A DNA stretch of 64,000 nucleotides from Unio delphinus. Taxonomy: Eukaryota; Mollusca; Bivalvia; Unionida; Unionidae. Shown piece by piece: positions 44,631 to 57,439 of the stretch. Position 1 is the first letter of the stretch; each line of letters begins with the position of its first letter. The stretch is from contig JAQISU010000097.1 of NCBI GenBank assembly GCA_029339505.1, positions 6,291,001 to 6,355,000 on the forward strand, given 5' to 3'. A model generated the notes under the pieces. That model ran no database searches, was not told the DNA's origin, and saw only the letters and a program-made list of their open reading frames with translations. A program made the position numbers and the translations under genes.

Positions 44631-44641
44631 ATGCAACTTAC

Positions 44642-44807
44642 CTGTGAAGGTAGAGCTGGTAAATATCCGAACAATTCTGGAACTGAGTGCAGGGAGATTG
44701 TCCAAGTATCCAGATAGAATGCGAATTAGTTTTTCCTTTTCCTGATCATTTTGGTTTTCCTCCTCCGGAGGTTCCGGAGGGGACATCCCTTCCTGAGACC
44801 CATCCAT
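44642..44807 (-). CDS. NWD1-like NACHT/WD-repeat protein, first coding exon
   Basis: This exon encodes residues 1-55 from the ATG at 44807. An in-frame TGA at 44838-44840 and the lack of another Met between them support this start. The donor is acag|gtaagt in phase 1. Residues 1-26 are acidic and proline-rich (SPPEPPEEE) and probably disordered. Residues 33-43 (GYLDNLPALSS) and 46-55 (VRIFTSSTFT) are the opening of the DUF4062-type domain of NWD1/TEP1 proteins, whose first strand carries the F(I/T)SSTF signature. The family comprises cytosolic STAND ATPases (NACHT plus WD repeats), whose roles differ between members. This N-terminus implies a similar architecture further left, outside the window. 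Any 5' UTR exon or promoter is not identifiable. Intron 1 is about 13.7 kb. Confidence 0.92.
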
Positions 44808-44840
44808 GTGAGCCCTAAATGGATTCGGTGCTGGTCTTCA

Positions 44841-46039
44841 TCCTAAGCACCCAGGGTCCTTGAAATAGGGCCCTGAATCAACTTGGGTTATCACAGAAAT
44901 TTAACGATACCAAAAGTACATGGAATTTCACCGGATTAGCATGTATGGTATTTAATAGATCAAATGAAGCCAGCTTCGCGTGTCATTCATTCAGCAGTAT
45001 TTGATTGCTAACATATAGGCTGTCAACACTTTAAAACATGTACGTTCGTTTGTACGTATACATGTCATCTAAAATGGTCTACGCTTTGCCAATACCCCCT
45101 CCTCTATCGTAACCACAACCTGTAGTGAACGTTGCTACCCAAATAATGTGTCTCACCATTCCAATGACAAGGCCTACTTAGTTGTCAGTGAACAAACAAA
45201 AGCAAAATCGTTGTTCAATTTTCCGCAAGTTGACTGTGTCCATACCAGCTGTCATGAACATATGGGTAGGAATTTCCGTCGGAAACAACTCTAAGCCCCT
45301 GGGTAAATCTCGTGGCTTAAGTATACATGACCCGGTCTCAAGCGACAGTGATCTAACATACAGATACAAGTATAATTGAAGAATGCGAACAGCAATTCAT
45401 AACGCTATTATCTAAACGAACGTAACGCCCTTACCGGTTTTGTTACAATTCGGCCGATTACAAGAGAAAACTGACGAATGTTATCACAAACGTACCTATT
45501 ATACTAACGTCCCAGTTATACGAGTGGCTCAGCAATTTTATCCTAACCAACATACTAACATTTATCTAATTCAAATAACACGCAAATTCTGTAACCCCAC
45601 TTTTGTGTAGTTCATTCGTTCTTTTAATGTATGCATACTTTTATACTTTCTTTTATGCATGACTAGACGGATCATTGCCAGTTCCAATTTCCATTCAGGT
45701 ACAACGACAATATGTATTTTAAAATCTCGGTTTCAAATTGTTTCTCTTACTGCATCATTGTTTCATTGTTTCTCGAAATCAGATAACAAAAAGCGATGCT
45801 AAGTAGACAAGCGGACCGCTTATGAACGAGACCAGATGCGATAATCCAGATTGTATAGTGTCACCTCGGTGTTTAATACAACTTGACCAGTATAATGTAG
45901 ATTTTAAGTGAAGACGCTTTAGTGCCTGAAATTTCGATGAAGAATGTGAAATTATTGGAATTTAGCTAGAATCAGCTAAGTGTTGGGACATCGTGCGTGG
46001 TTAAATGACAAACGAATCTGTAGAGGTGAGATTACGTAA
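44841..46039. other. region upstream of the NWD1-like start codon
   Basis: No TATA/Inr arrangement or UTR exon can be assigned with confidence. The overlapping frames at 45178-45379 on both strands have no recognised domain. Confidence 0.4.

Positions 46040-46099
<60 letters not shown>
46040..46099. repeat. (CA)n microsatellite
   Basis: A CA run of about 60 bp. Confidence 0.95.
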
Positions 46100-46101
<2 letters not shown>

Positions 46102-48164
46102 CAATTCATAGTAATGGTCAGCAGTGCATTGCACTTTTCAATATGTTGACACTTTGCTGACCGCTGAGCGGAGACGGCGATTCGTAAAATCTGATATGGC
46201 ATGCATACATGTGGACAAAGTCCAGTTTGTTTATGTGAATTGACCAATAACTACTTAAAGGAAATCATTATTTTTCATTTTTGTACCATGTTATAATTCA
46301 AACATTTGTCAAAGACTTAAAAATCTTTCATTGAACAAAAGAAAAAGCGGAAGTGATTCACACCCAGCTTTGTACTCCTTTGATACGGTCTGTAAGCACA
46401 TGTTGAATGTATTGGTTTCGCGTACCATTTTACATAAGGTGGCGGTTTACTTTTCAGCCATGAGTCCATTACGCTGCTCTCATTTGAAACATAATATTAC
46501 TGTTGAGGACTTGAATGGTCTAATGGGTCTGCTTTTCATTGTAGGAATGACAACTTGAAAGAGAGACTATGTAATTTGAGAACTCATCATTGTAAGTTTT
46601 TTTTAAAGGGTTTGAATAGATTTCTAAACCTAAATATTAAACTTTTATTACATATTTTGTTTAGAGCAGAATTTACAGCCGAGTCCATATATTTGTTAGG
46701 ATGGCAGAGAAATCAATATCAGGTTTCTGGAGTTGCTTATTTTCTAAACCCAGGCATTGTCATACCTAAGTTTTGTCGGTACATAATTATTTTCCTATAT
46801 CTTGGTACTATAAATCCAACATCTTGTTTATAGTACACACTGCTTTCTCAAGCTTAAACATATATTTTATATATTTTTAACGTATCCTTCTCTTGCTTTT
46901 TTTCTTGTTTTGTTTTATTTTCAGTATTCATTTGTGCAGTTTCTAATATCACATGTTCACGTTTTGATTAGATTTTGGCTTTCCTCGGTGAATTTTTGTC
47001 AGTTAACATTCCGCCCCTTTACAAATTATTTATTTCTCATAGTTTGTTTGTCTCTATGTTGAGTTTTCTGTGTTTAGAATTATACATTTATCTTGCTTCT
47101 TTTACGAATATTTTGTTTGCTTTCTAATTCACAATTTTATCCATGCATGTTATATAGACGTGTAATAAATGTATTATAGAATTAGTAGGTTAGTGTTTCA
47201 TGACCGAATGAGGCTGTATAACTTTTTTCTTGGTCGATTTCATGTTGAATGCAACTTTTTATTTATTTATCTGACGCTGTAGATCTACATGATGCTTGTT
47301 GTAGGTATTAACTAAGTTTGCTTTTCAACTTACTTGCCTTACAATGTTTCTGTGAAAATAAAGTATACTTATTTTAATCATTTTTATGTGAATAATTATA
47401 TTATTTCTGAAGGTTATCAACAGAATGGAAGACACGGTTGCCAGTGTTTCTACAGTTTTTATATACGTTTCTGTGATTTTATGATATAGGACCAATCAGA
47501 GATTTCCTTTGTTTAACTTTTGTCCAATGCGAAATTTCCTTTATTTAATTTTTGTCCATTCAAACATTTCCTTTATTTAACTTTTGTGCTATGATATTAT
47601 ATTTTAGTCTGTACACGACTGTAATTATAAAGTTCCTGGTGCGCAAAATGCACCGAGTTACTCCCCTTTAATCCTGAAAGACCGGTCTTGATTCATTCCT
47701 TGTATTTAGTCCATTCGCTAAAATATTTTTGAAGACACCTTTTGACATCTAACGTACGTGTAGTATCGAATATTAAGCATTACATTCGCGTGGAGTAACA
47801 CCTTCCTCCAAACTATGAAAATTTACAGAAAGATAAAAAAAAAAAAGGAAAAAAAAGTGATTGTTTGATAGATATGCGGCGTACGAGCACTTATTTGACC
47901 CTTTATCCACCACTGATACAAACATCAAAAGTTCGTATCGAAAACAAACTTGAGTGGCCCTGTACAAAATAACCAGCGATCACTGAGACCTATACGTCAA
48001 TAATGAGTAATAACGTGTTTTTTTCTTATTATCTTTTGCTATTATTGCAGAATGTTCAATTCGATTTTTATATTTTAAGGATATAAGCTTTGGATTTTTA
48101 TTCAAATCCAGCTTAGGTCTGAACCAAAAAGCTTATGATGATTATTTTGTAATCACTGGCAGAT
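46100..48164. other. unannotated stretch
   Basis: About 2 kb without a supported gene. The plus-strand frames at 46331-46833 are unrecognised, and the T-rich part at 46850-47600 has no features. Confidence 0.5.
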
Positions 48165-48775
48165 GATTTATATTCACTGGCGAATGATTTATATTCACTG
48201 ACGAATGATTACGAATGATTTATATTCACTGACGAATGATTTATATTCACTGAATTATGATTTATATTCACTGACGAATGATTTATAGTCACTGACGTTT
48301 CATTTATATTCACTGACGAATGATTTATATTCACTGACGAATGATTTATATTAACTGACGAATGATTTATATTCACTGACGAATGATTTATATTCACTGA
48401 CGAATGATTTATATTCACTGACGAATGATTTATATTCACTGACGAATGATTTATATTGAATGATTTATATTCACTGACGAATGATTTATATTCACTGACG
48501 AATGATTTATATTCACTGACGAATGATTTATATTGAATGATTTATATTCACTGACGAATGATTTATATTAACTGACGAATGATTTATATTCACTGACGAA
48601 TGACTTATATTGAATGATTTATATTCACTGACGAATGATTTATATTTACTGACGAATGATTTATATTCACTGACGAATGATTTATATTGAATGATTTATA
48701 TTCACTGACGAATGATTTATATTCACTGACGAATGATTTATATTCACTGACGAATGATTTATATTGAATGATTTC
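48165..48775 (+). repeat. 21-bp satellite with 77-bp higher-order period
   Basis: The unit contains ttcactgacgaatgatttat. In the right part a truncated unit (ttatattgaatg) recurs at 48451, 48528, 48605, 48682 and 48759, exactly 77 bp apart. The larger unit is therefore three 21-bp copies plus a 14-bp remnant. Confidence 0.95.
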
Positions 48776-49744
48776 TATCGACCGATAAGAGAGTATACAT
48801 ACCCCTGCTTCAAATACAATTCTTTCCACCGAGTGGCTCAGTGCATAGTGGCATACCATAAATATTCATGAACGATTTCCACGCACACAGTAACTCATGA
48901 CAACTCAAAATGAGGGTTCATTCATGAATCTCTAAAAATTGTTTTTAAAGTCCCATCTGTTTGTAGCACATCCTCCGTAAAAATTGATAGAATCCATGAA
49001 CATTGATTAAGTATCTACCTATAACTCAATCTCAGAATGCCTGTTTTGAAACCAGAGAATCTTTTCTTAAAAACAAATATTCCTGCAAGTTTTCAGGTGA
49101 ACAATGTCCATGGCAAGAATTCAAAATTTTCTCATCTTTGCACATGCGTTTAATATCTGTTCCGAGAAACAGTCCCCATCATATACAAAACTTTCATCAT
49201 TATACGGACTGTAGCCGTTACATGGTCTCTGTTCAAGCGGGACATTTTATTCTCACAGCAATACGTGTGTAATTACAGGAATCGATCTGTTGCTAACCTA
49301 ACCCAGACTCTCGTAGTCAATACAGTTTTTACTACGGCACGGGACAACAGCCGCTAAGGGGCTGCTAAACGATCAGCCATTAATTTTATGGTCGATCATT
49401 TGCCAATTAAACGTCTGATACAAACTACTGGAACTGCCATACCTGTCAGACACAGATTTCGGTGACGATTTATTGCCAAGTTAGGTCGGTCTGTTCTCCG
49501 CATTTAGAAGAAGAAGAAAAAATTCAAACAAACAAAAACCAAACGTACATTATGAAAAACAGGTCTTAACTTCTGATATTAAATTTGGAGTCATACTTTT
49601 ATTTAGAATATTGATTTATTGTTGATATTTTCATGGCAATATATTTGAAAAGGCCGAAGATTTTATAATGACTGGATTTTTCAAAGCTTTAAAAAGAGTT
49701 TTGGGAAAACAACGAAAGAGCCGGCGTATAGCGTAAAAATAACA
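48776..49744. other. unannotated stretch
   Basis: No supported gene. A short imperfect palindrome lies at about 49370-49398 (cgatcagccattaa / ttttatggtcgatc). Confidence 0.5.
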
Positions 49745-50300
49745 GCTGCTTTGAGAGTTTTATTGGTACACGTGATTGTGTTGAAAAGGAATCTCAAGAC
49801 AGCCTTACATAGATTAAGTATTTATTACAATTATTACAATAAGACTTTTATTAGTACAGGTGCTTTTGCTGAAAAGTAAACTCATTAAAAGCTCTACATA
49901 TATTAATAGTACCATAAATATAATTTTATCACTTATCTATTTATACAATTATTATATCAAAACTTGTATTGGTACACGTGCTTGTGTTGAATAGAAATCT
50001 CAAGAGAAGCCAACAGAGATTAATGTTATTGTAGTTATAACCTCGTCCCTTACATATTTATTACATTAAGAATTTTATTTGCAAACGTGCTTGTGCTGAA
50101 AAGGAATCACAAGACAGGCTTACATATTTTAATATTAATGTAACTATAAATTCATCGCTTACTTATTTATTATTACATTAAGACATTGTTTGTAAACGTG
50201 CTTGTGCTGAACAAGAATCACAAGACAGGCCTACATAAATTGATATTACTGTAACTATAACTTAATCCGTTGCCTATTTCTTACATTTATTACATCAAAA
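49745..50300 (+). repeat. diverged tandem repeat of about 110-120 bp, 5 copies
   Basis: Each copy has a cgtgcttgtgctgaa block, a aatcacaagacaggc-like block and a ttatttattacat segment. Copies differ by many substitutions and indels; the last two are closest. Confidence 0.8.
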
Positions 50301-50344
50301 CGGTGCAAACTAACTGAATTAACTTAAACTGCTAAAGCTAGAAT

Positions 50345-51476
50345 GTTGCACTGCTATGAATCCGGGCATCGTGTTATTGTTTAGCTATATTACATTACAT
50401 TGCTATGAATCCGGGCATCGTGTTATTGTTTAGCTATATTACATTACATTGCTATGAATCCGGGCATCGTGCTATTGTTTAGCTATATTACATTACATTG
50501 CTATGAATCCGGGCATCGTGTTATTGTTTAGCTATATTACATTACATTGCTATGAATCCGGGCATCGTGTTATTGTTTAGCTATATTACATTACATTGCT
50601 ATGAATCCGGGCATCGTGTTATTGTTTAGCTATATTACATTACATTGCTATGAATCCGGGCATCGTGTTATTGTTTAGCTATATTACATTACATTGCTAT
50701 GAATCCGGGCATCGTGCTATTGTTTAGCTATCTTACATTACATTGCTATGAATCCGGGCATCGTGCTATTGTTTAGCTATATTACATTACATTGCTATGA
50801 ATCCGGGTATCGTGTTATTGTTTAGCTATATTACATTACATTGCTATGAATCCGGACATCGTGCTATTGTTTAGCTATATTACATTACATTGCTATGAAT
50901 CCGGGCATCGTGTTATTGTTTAGCTATATTACATTACATTGCTATGAATCCGGGCATCGTGCTATTGTTTAGCTATATTACATTACATTGCTATGAATCC
51001 GGGCATCGTGTTATTGTTTAGCTATATTACATTACCTTGCTATGAATCCGGGCATCGTGTTATTGTTTAGCTATATAACATTACATTGCTATGAATCCGG
51101 GCATCGTGTTATTGTTTAGCTATATTACATTACATTGCTATGAATCCGGGCACCGTGCTATTGTTTAGCTATATTACATTACATTGCTATGAATTCGGGC
51201 ATCGTGCTATTGTTTAGCTATATTACATTACATTGCTATGAATCCGTGCATCGTGTTATTGTTTAGCTATATTACATTACATTGCTATGAATCCGTGCAT
51301 CGTGTTATTGTTTAGCTATATTACATTACATTGATATGAATCCGGGCATCGTGTTATTGTTTAGCTATATTACATTACATTGCTATGAATCCGGGCATCG
51401 TGTTATTGTTTAGCTATATTACATTACATTGCTATGAATCCGGGCATCGTGTTATTGTTTAGCTATATTACATTAT
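50345..51476 (+). repeat. 49-bp satellite, about 23 units
   Basis: The unit contains tgctatgaatccgggcatcg and a tgttattgtttagctatatt segment. Very homogeneous: most units differ only at tgtta versus tgcta and a few single bases. Confidence 0.96.
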
Positions 51477-51914
51477 TTATCGTGTCTGACAAGAAAATAC
51501 ATTTGCCAACAATTTTGATAGCGGTTTTCCAGAGTAATTCTTCACTTTAATTAGAAAAACGTAAAATCCATCGCTAACATTACAATCCACAATAATTTTT
51601 CAAACGTTCATATTTTTGGTCCGATTTAAATTTTCGCATATTCGCCTTTTCAGCTACCCATGACATCTACATATTTTTCAGAAATTGATAAATCTCAGAT
51701 TGTTTATTATTACAGGTTCTTAGACCATTCATTTAAAGAGCTTGGTGATGTCATAAGTTGCATGCTGTTTTAGTAATTTTTTTTATATCGTATACATTCT
51801 ACATGTATTCAAATCGGAATAATGGCATCTAGTCTTATTCCGAATCTGCCCGCTGTCTAGATAACATCGCCTTTTGCTATCTGATTTGTTAATGCATATA
51901 TGTTACATGCGCCC
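51477..51914. other. unannotated spacer
   Basis: Nothing recognised. Confidence 0.5.
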
Positions 51915-52185
51915 AAAATACTCACTCATCACACGCTTGTGCATAGTCTATATGTTCAAATACTCATTCATCACACGCTTGTGCATATCCTATATGTTCA
52001 AATATTCATTCATCACACGCTTGTGCATAGTCTATATGTTCAATTACTCATTCATCACATGCTTGTGCATAGTCTATATGTTCGAATACTCATTCATCAC
52101 ATGCTTGTGCATAGTCTATATGTTCAAATACTCATTCATCACATTCTTGCGTATATTCTTTATGTTCAAATACTCATAAACATGT
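51915..52185 (+). repeat. 42-bp minisatellite, about 6 units
   Basis: The unit contains actcattcatcacacgcttg and a tgcatagtctatatgttcaa segment. A unit length divisible by 3 keeps overlapping frames open, with no coding meaning. Confidence 0.93.
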
Positions 52186-52242
52186 ATGTAAATATTTTTA
52201 AAAATGCGTTTTGGAGTCAGTATTCAGTATCTGGTCTGTTAC

Positions 52243-53225
52243 TCTTCATTACACTGTAGTTCCAGTACACACTTATAATTCAAGTTAATTTCCTACTTCA
52301 TTACACTGTAGTTCCAGTACACACTTATGATTCAAGTTAATTTCCTACTTCATTACACTGTAGTTCCAGTACACACTTATAATTCAAGTTAATTTCCTAC
52401 TTCATTACACTGTAGTTCCAGTACACACTTATGATTCAAGTTAATTTCCTACTTCATTACACTGTAGTTCCAGTACAAACTTATGATTCAAGTTAATTTC
52501 CTACTTTATTACACTGTAGTTCCAGTACACACTTATGATTCATGTTAATTTCCTACTTTATTACACTGTAGTTCCAGTACACACTTATAATTCAAGTTAA
52601 TTTCCTACTTCATTACACTGTAGTTCCAGTACACACTTATGATTCAAGTTAATTTCCTACTTCATTACACTGTAGTTCCAGTACACACTTATGATTCAAG
52701 TTAATTTCCTACTTCATTACACTGTAGTTCCAGTACACACTTATGATTCAAGTTAATTTCCTACTTCATTACACTGTAGCTCCAGTACACACTTATGATT
52801 CAAGTTAATTTCCTACTTCATTACACTGTAGCTCCAGTACACACTTATGATTCAAGTTAATTTCCTACTTCATTACACTGTAGTTCCAGTACACACTTAT
52901 GATTCAAGTTAATTTCCTACTTCATTACACTGTAGTTCCAGTACACACTTATGATTCAAGTTAATTTCCTACTTCATTACACTGTAGTTCCAGTATACAC
53001 TTATGATTCTAATTTCTAATTTATTACACTGTAGTTCCAGTATACACTTATGATTCTAATTTCTAATTTATTACACTGTAGTTCCAGTATACACTTATGA
53101 TTCTAATTTCTAATTTATTACACTGTAGTTCCAGTATACACTTATGATTCTAATTTCTAATTTATTACACTGTAGTTCCAGTACACACTTATGATTCTAA
53201 TTTTTAATTTATTACTCTGTTCTTG
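52243..53225 (+). repeat. 52-bp satellite with shortened units at the right end
   Basis: The unit contains ttacactgtagttccagtac and a acttatgattcaagttaatt segment. After about 52975 the array switches to a shortened, internally homogeneous form with atgattctaatttctaattt, repeated four to five times. Confidence 0.95.
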
Positions 53226-53936
53226 CTTACACACGTATGATTCTAACTAATTTCTACATTGTTACACAACGATCAGATTATGTGTTGATTTATTTGTACT
53301 CACAGCATATATTGCAGTGTATGTATCAAAAGATGTTGCAGTGTATATATCAACAGATGTTGCAGTGTATATATCAACACATGTGACATTTTAAAACATG
53401 CAATAATTAATTCTGATCCATGTTCTATTAAGTTAAAACAATTACATTCTCTGTCGATTATACGATTGGTCATGATGTACAGGGGATGCAACTCTTATTT
53501 CAACATTTCATGTTAAGTTGATAGAACACCATCTATTACCTCCCATGTAACAGAGCCGAGGAAAATGCACATGTATTATCGGTAAACGTTGCTGTACCGT
53601 CAGGATCTGCATCTTTTTATCAACATGCATGTATGTCTGTATGTACGCCTGTTTGTTTGTATGTATCATACGTAGGTATTGGTGAACTGGTCGGTACGTA
53701 GAATAGTTGGCAGGTAGATAGATAGTTTCATAATCTATCCTTCAAGTGGTACTTAACTGTACATATATCTTTCTTAGTGCAATACAAATTAAAATTGGAT
53801 ATTTATGGCAAGATTTTTTAAGCATTCTTGTGCACAATTTGATGTTAATAAGTAAAGATAATACACAAAAAAATGATTTAAATAAATCAACCTAATAATA
53901 GGCGTTCTTTGCATCCGTTATTTTTCCACTCAATAA
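53226..53936. other. unannotated stretch
   Basis: Holds a short triplet of a gatgttgcagtgtatatatc unit at about 53310-53378; otherwise nothing recognised. Confidence 0.5.
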
Positions 53937-53942
53937 TTGATG

Positions 53943-53977
<35 letters not shown>

Positions 53978-54018
53978 AATAAATAAATAAATAAATAAAT
54001 AACGAAATGACAGAAAAA

Positions 54019-54065
<47 letters not shown>
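53937..54065. repeat. (AAAT)n microsatellite
   Basis: Two runs of AAAT units, about 60 and 50 bp, around a short non-repeat segment at 54000-54015. Confidence 0.95.
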
Positions 54066-54069
<4 letters not shown>

Positions 54070-54214
54070 TTCAAACTCATAAAATAGTTTTATTATCTAT
54101 ATTTTTATATTCTTAGTACAAACAGCATATGTAGGTATTTAGTAAAAAATTTAAAGATAAAGAGGAATTCATGGGCAAGAAAAGACACGATATGTGAGTT
54201 CTCTACATGATATC

Positions 54215-54217
<3 letters not shown>

Positions 54218-54296
<79 letters not shown>
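54218..54296. repeat. (GA)n microsatellite
   Basis: A GA run of about 78 bp. Confidence 0.95.
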
Positions 54297-54299
<3 letters not shown>

Positions 54300-54437
54300 T
54301 ACTGAGCAAAAATCAGTGGAATGGACCAGTTTTACAATGCCTCAAAATAACGCTCTCGGGTTATCTCACTAAATCTCGCAATTCCAAAACGTGGCACTTA
54401 CCAACAATCAGAATGTCAGAGCGCGTGAAGTGTATAC

Positions 54438-54554
54438 ATATGTATGTATGTGTGTATGTGTGTATGTATGTATGTATGTATGTATGTATGTATGTATGTA
54501 TGTATGTATGTATGTATGTATGTATGTATGTATGTATGTATGTATGTATGTATG

Positions 54555-54585
<31 letters not shown>

Positions 54586-54673
54586 GTGTGTGTGTATGTA
54601 TGTATGTATGTATGTATGTATGTATGTATGTATGTATGTATGTATGTATGTATGTATGTATGTATGTATGTAT
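54438..54673. repeat. (TATG)n microsatellite, about 235 bp
   Basis: Long TATG run with two short GT interruptions near 54450-54463 and 54585-54594. Confidence 0.95.
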
Positions 54674-55145
54674 AGAAATGCACAATGATCAAGAAAATTA
54701 TGTACCTAACTGGTTTTACTCTGAAACAAGGGAAGCCATGAATTTACAAAAAGTATGACAACATATGTTCAGTAAAGTTGAGAAATTTAGTGAAACGTTT
54801 AAAGTAAAAAATATAATTTTCATTTCAGGAAAGTTCAAAATCTTATCAATGTATTTTAATTATAAATGTGTACTGAACGTTTAATCAAAGGAAGAATAAA
54901 CTGGTGTATTTTATGCGTGTATGCATATGTACATTTTGGTAATGATTCATCGGTATCACATACGTTCGAGGAACTGTAATTGTATATTAGAATACATGAG
55001 ATGCTCGCATACGTTCATAGTATAAATGAGAGAAAAAAACATAGAAAATATTATATGATTTTAATTAAATACATTAGTTTTTCGAAGATATGTACAAAAA
55101 GAAATAAAAATGGCGAAATGCAGAATTTGAAAGATGTAAGGATCA
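54674..55145. other. unannotated stretch
   Basis: Nothing recognised. Confidence 0.5.

Positions 55146-55200
<55 letters not shown>
55146..55200. repeat. (ATT)n microsatellite
   Basis: A pure ATT run of about 54 bp. Confidence 0.95.
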
Positions 55201-55203
<3 letters not shown>

Positions 55204-55478
55204 GATGCTTTATTAAAGGCTTGTTACAGAAGAAAAAGAAATAGATGGTGCATACATTTAAAAAATGACACAATCACAGCATGTTAGTGAAATGTTTACG
55301 ACATTGACATCATTTTACGATCTTGATACAAGTCCCGCTTATGACATGTCGTCATCCGTAATTTGTGTTTCCATAAGATCACTAGTTATTACAACAGTTC
55401 AATGATACCAGTTTGATTTGTATTTTTTTGAAGAGATCGAATACTGAAGCTTTCTGACATCTTTGAACGGGAACAGCT

Positions 55479-55621
55479 CTAGTTAAAGAAAAACTCGTTA
55501 AAAAAGTAAAAGCGCATTAGATCGTCCAGATTAAGCTGGAACATTGCTTGGGACGTGCCCTGACCATAGCTCTGATCTAATGAAGCCCGGCCTGGTAGAG
55601 AAACTGGAATCCCGCCAGGAT
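55479..55621 (-). CDS. candidate terminal exon of a small secreted protein
   Basis: On the minus strand the acceptor ttttatctattttag precedes an open frame of 46 full codons ending in TAG (55479-55481). If the signal-peptide exon at 60793-60865 is joined here, its single leftover A plus AT gives Asn23, and the frame stays open with no stop for 46 further residues. The encoded part starts PGGIPVSLPGR and is Gly/Ser/Gln-rich, and the tail is very rich in Phe and Tyr. It is somewhat less AT-rich than its surroundings. There is no domain I recognise and no good GT donor inside, which fits a last exon. Linking it to 60793 is inference from phase and strand only; chance is a real alternative. Confidence 0.35.
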
Positions 55622-56054
55622 CTAAAATAGATAAAAGAAGGTTGAATTTTCGTAGCTACTACCATACTATCATGACATGAAAACAAACTTAATTGTTGTA
55701 CTTAGTTTGGTTAAGCATTATAAGAACGCGGAAAAGTCTGCACAAATATGTAAGTACGAAATGCATTATGATAAGAGAAGAACAGATAGATATTCATAAT
55801 GTACATTGTACATATCATGTCTTCATCCACCCATGTATTAGACAAAATTGTTGAGAATTATTTGATCATTGCTGTTTCTAGAATAGTAAATATTACCATC
55901 TAAAAAATAGAATGAGGGAAAATTTGATGAAATCTCTGACCAAAACGTTTTCACCAGAATTTCCGAATGGCTAGCCCTGAACTGTTTTTAAAGTGAATTG
56001 ATGCTAATTACACGTAAAATTACAAACAAAATAGTACTTTCTTTTTTTAATAAC
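55622..56054. other. putative intron / unannotated
   Basis: Nothing recognised. Confidence 0.5.
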
Positions 56055-56375
56055 ACTGTCCGATGCAAGTCACACATTGTCTTGTCTGATGCAACTCACA
56101 CATTGTCTGATGCAAGTCACACATTGTCTTGTCTGATGCAAGTCACACATTGTCTGATGCAAGTCACACATTATCATGTCTGATGCAAGTCACACATTGT
56201 CTTGTATGATGCAAGTCACACATTGTCTGATGCAAGTCACACATTGTCTTGTATGATGCAAGTCACACGTTGTCTTGTATGATGCAAGTCATACATTGTC
56301 CGATGCAAGTCTCACATTGTCTTGTCTGATGCAAGTCACACGTTGTCTTGTATGATGCAAGTCACACATTGTCCG
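56055..56375 (+). repeat. minisatellite with alternating 21- and 26-bp units
   Basis: The core tgatgcaagtcacacattgtc (written in parts: tgatgcaagtc, acacattgtc) is followed, or not, by an extra ttgtc or ttgta. Long and short units are mixed irregularly. Confidence 0.92.
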
Positions 56376-57439
56376 GTACAACTGCTATCTCAAACAGAAG
56401 AAACGCTCATCAATTTAACGTTTTCTCGGAAACAATGCTGTATTTGTGTTGCTTGTAATAACAACTGGCAAAGCCAACCGTTTGTACAGTATACGTATGT
56501 AGACTTGTTACAGAAATCTGAATTTAATCAATATTTCTACTTGCCATCCATCGGTAATAACATTTTTGAAAATTCTCGTTGATGTTGTTTCACATGTTAC
56601 TTTGTTATAAAGGTATACTATTTTCTTTCTTGAAAGATGGCAGCCAATTCCACCATTTCTGCAATTTGTTTTTTGCAACAAAGCTTATCTTTTATTTCAT
56701 TTTCTCTCTGAGACCTATTGTTATAATGTGAAAGGGGGAGGGGGTGCTGGTGGTGGTTGTGGCAATTAATTGTTTCCGGTTATTAAAAAACACACATGGA
56801 GCCACAATCAAAGTAGCATAGCTTGTCGATCGATTGTCATGTGACCCTATACACACGTCATTGTTTTTTTTTTCTCATCATATTAACCACTCGAGATTGT
56901 CTTATTAATAAAAAGACAGTTATAAAGAAAGCAGTTATACTCTTTTGGAGACAAAAATGACTGAATGCCTCTTATGCGTGTGGATACAAATCTGTAGGCT
57001 GCAACATATATCTTAGACGAATCCATCCACAAAAAGACTGTTTTCACAATCATTTCTGACCTTTACAAACTTGAGCTCGTAAAAATCTTGTAAGGACATA
57101 ACTCGAAGACATTTACTGCTCTTATTTACCTTTTTTGTCCGATCGGGAACCCGGCTTTGTCATATCATGATGAATTTGATATATTGTTACTAAAATTACT
57201 ACATATCAGTTATTCTGTCACAGTTTCCTACTCGCATATTTACAAACAATTGGCCGGCGCGACAGTTTCATTATGTCCTTGATATATCATTCCAGAAAGG
57301 TAAAATTTACGAAGTTGACATTATCCTTTACTTTTTGCTTAATGTTTTCGTCTTGTTTATCGTTTAGTTTTGTTTTGCTTTTATGACAAATTAGCTACCT
57401 CATAGTATACATGTACCTACATTTATGTCTTAGTCGGAG
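56376..57439. other. unannotated stretch
   Basis: No supported gene. A G-rich run (ggggagggggtgctggtggt) lies near 56733-56753. Confidence 0.5.

Noticed and set aside
46331..46833. Two adjacent plus-strand frames
   Set aside because: No domain recognised; the junction between them is only a frame change in AT-rich DNA.
48209..48859. Repetitive Asn/Ser-rich protein frames
   Set aside because: The 21-bp satellite unit is a multiple of 3, so frames stay open by arithmetic; there is no start context, splice signal or conservation.
51874..52259. Overlapping frames with repeated YMFKYSFIT-type motifs
   Set aside because: Product of the 42-bp minisatellite, open in more than one frame at once.
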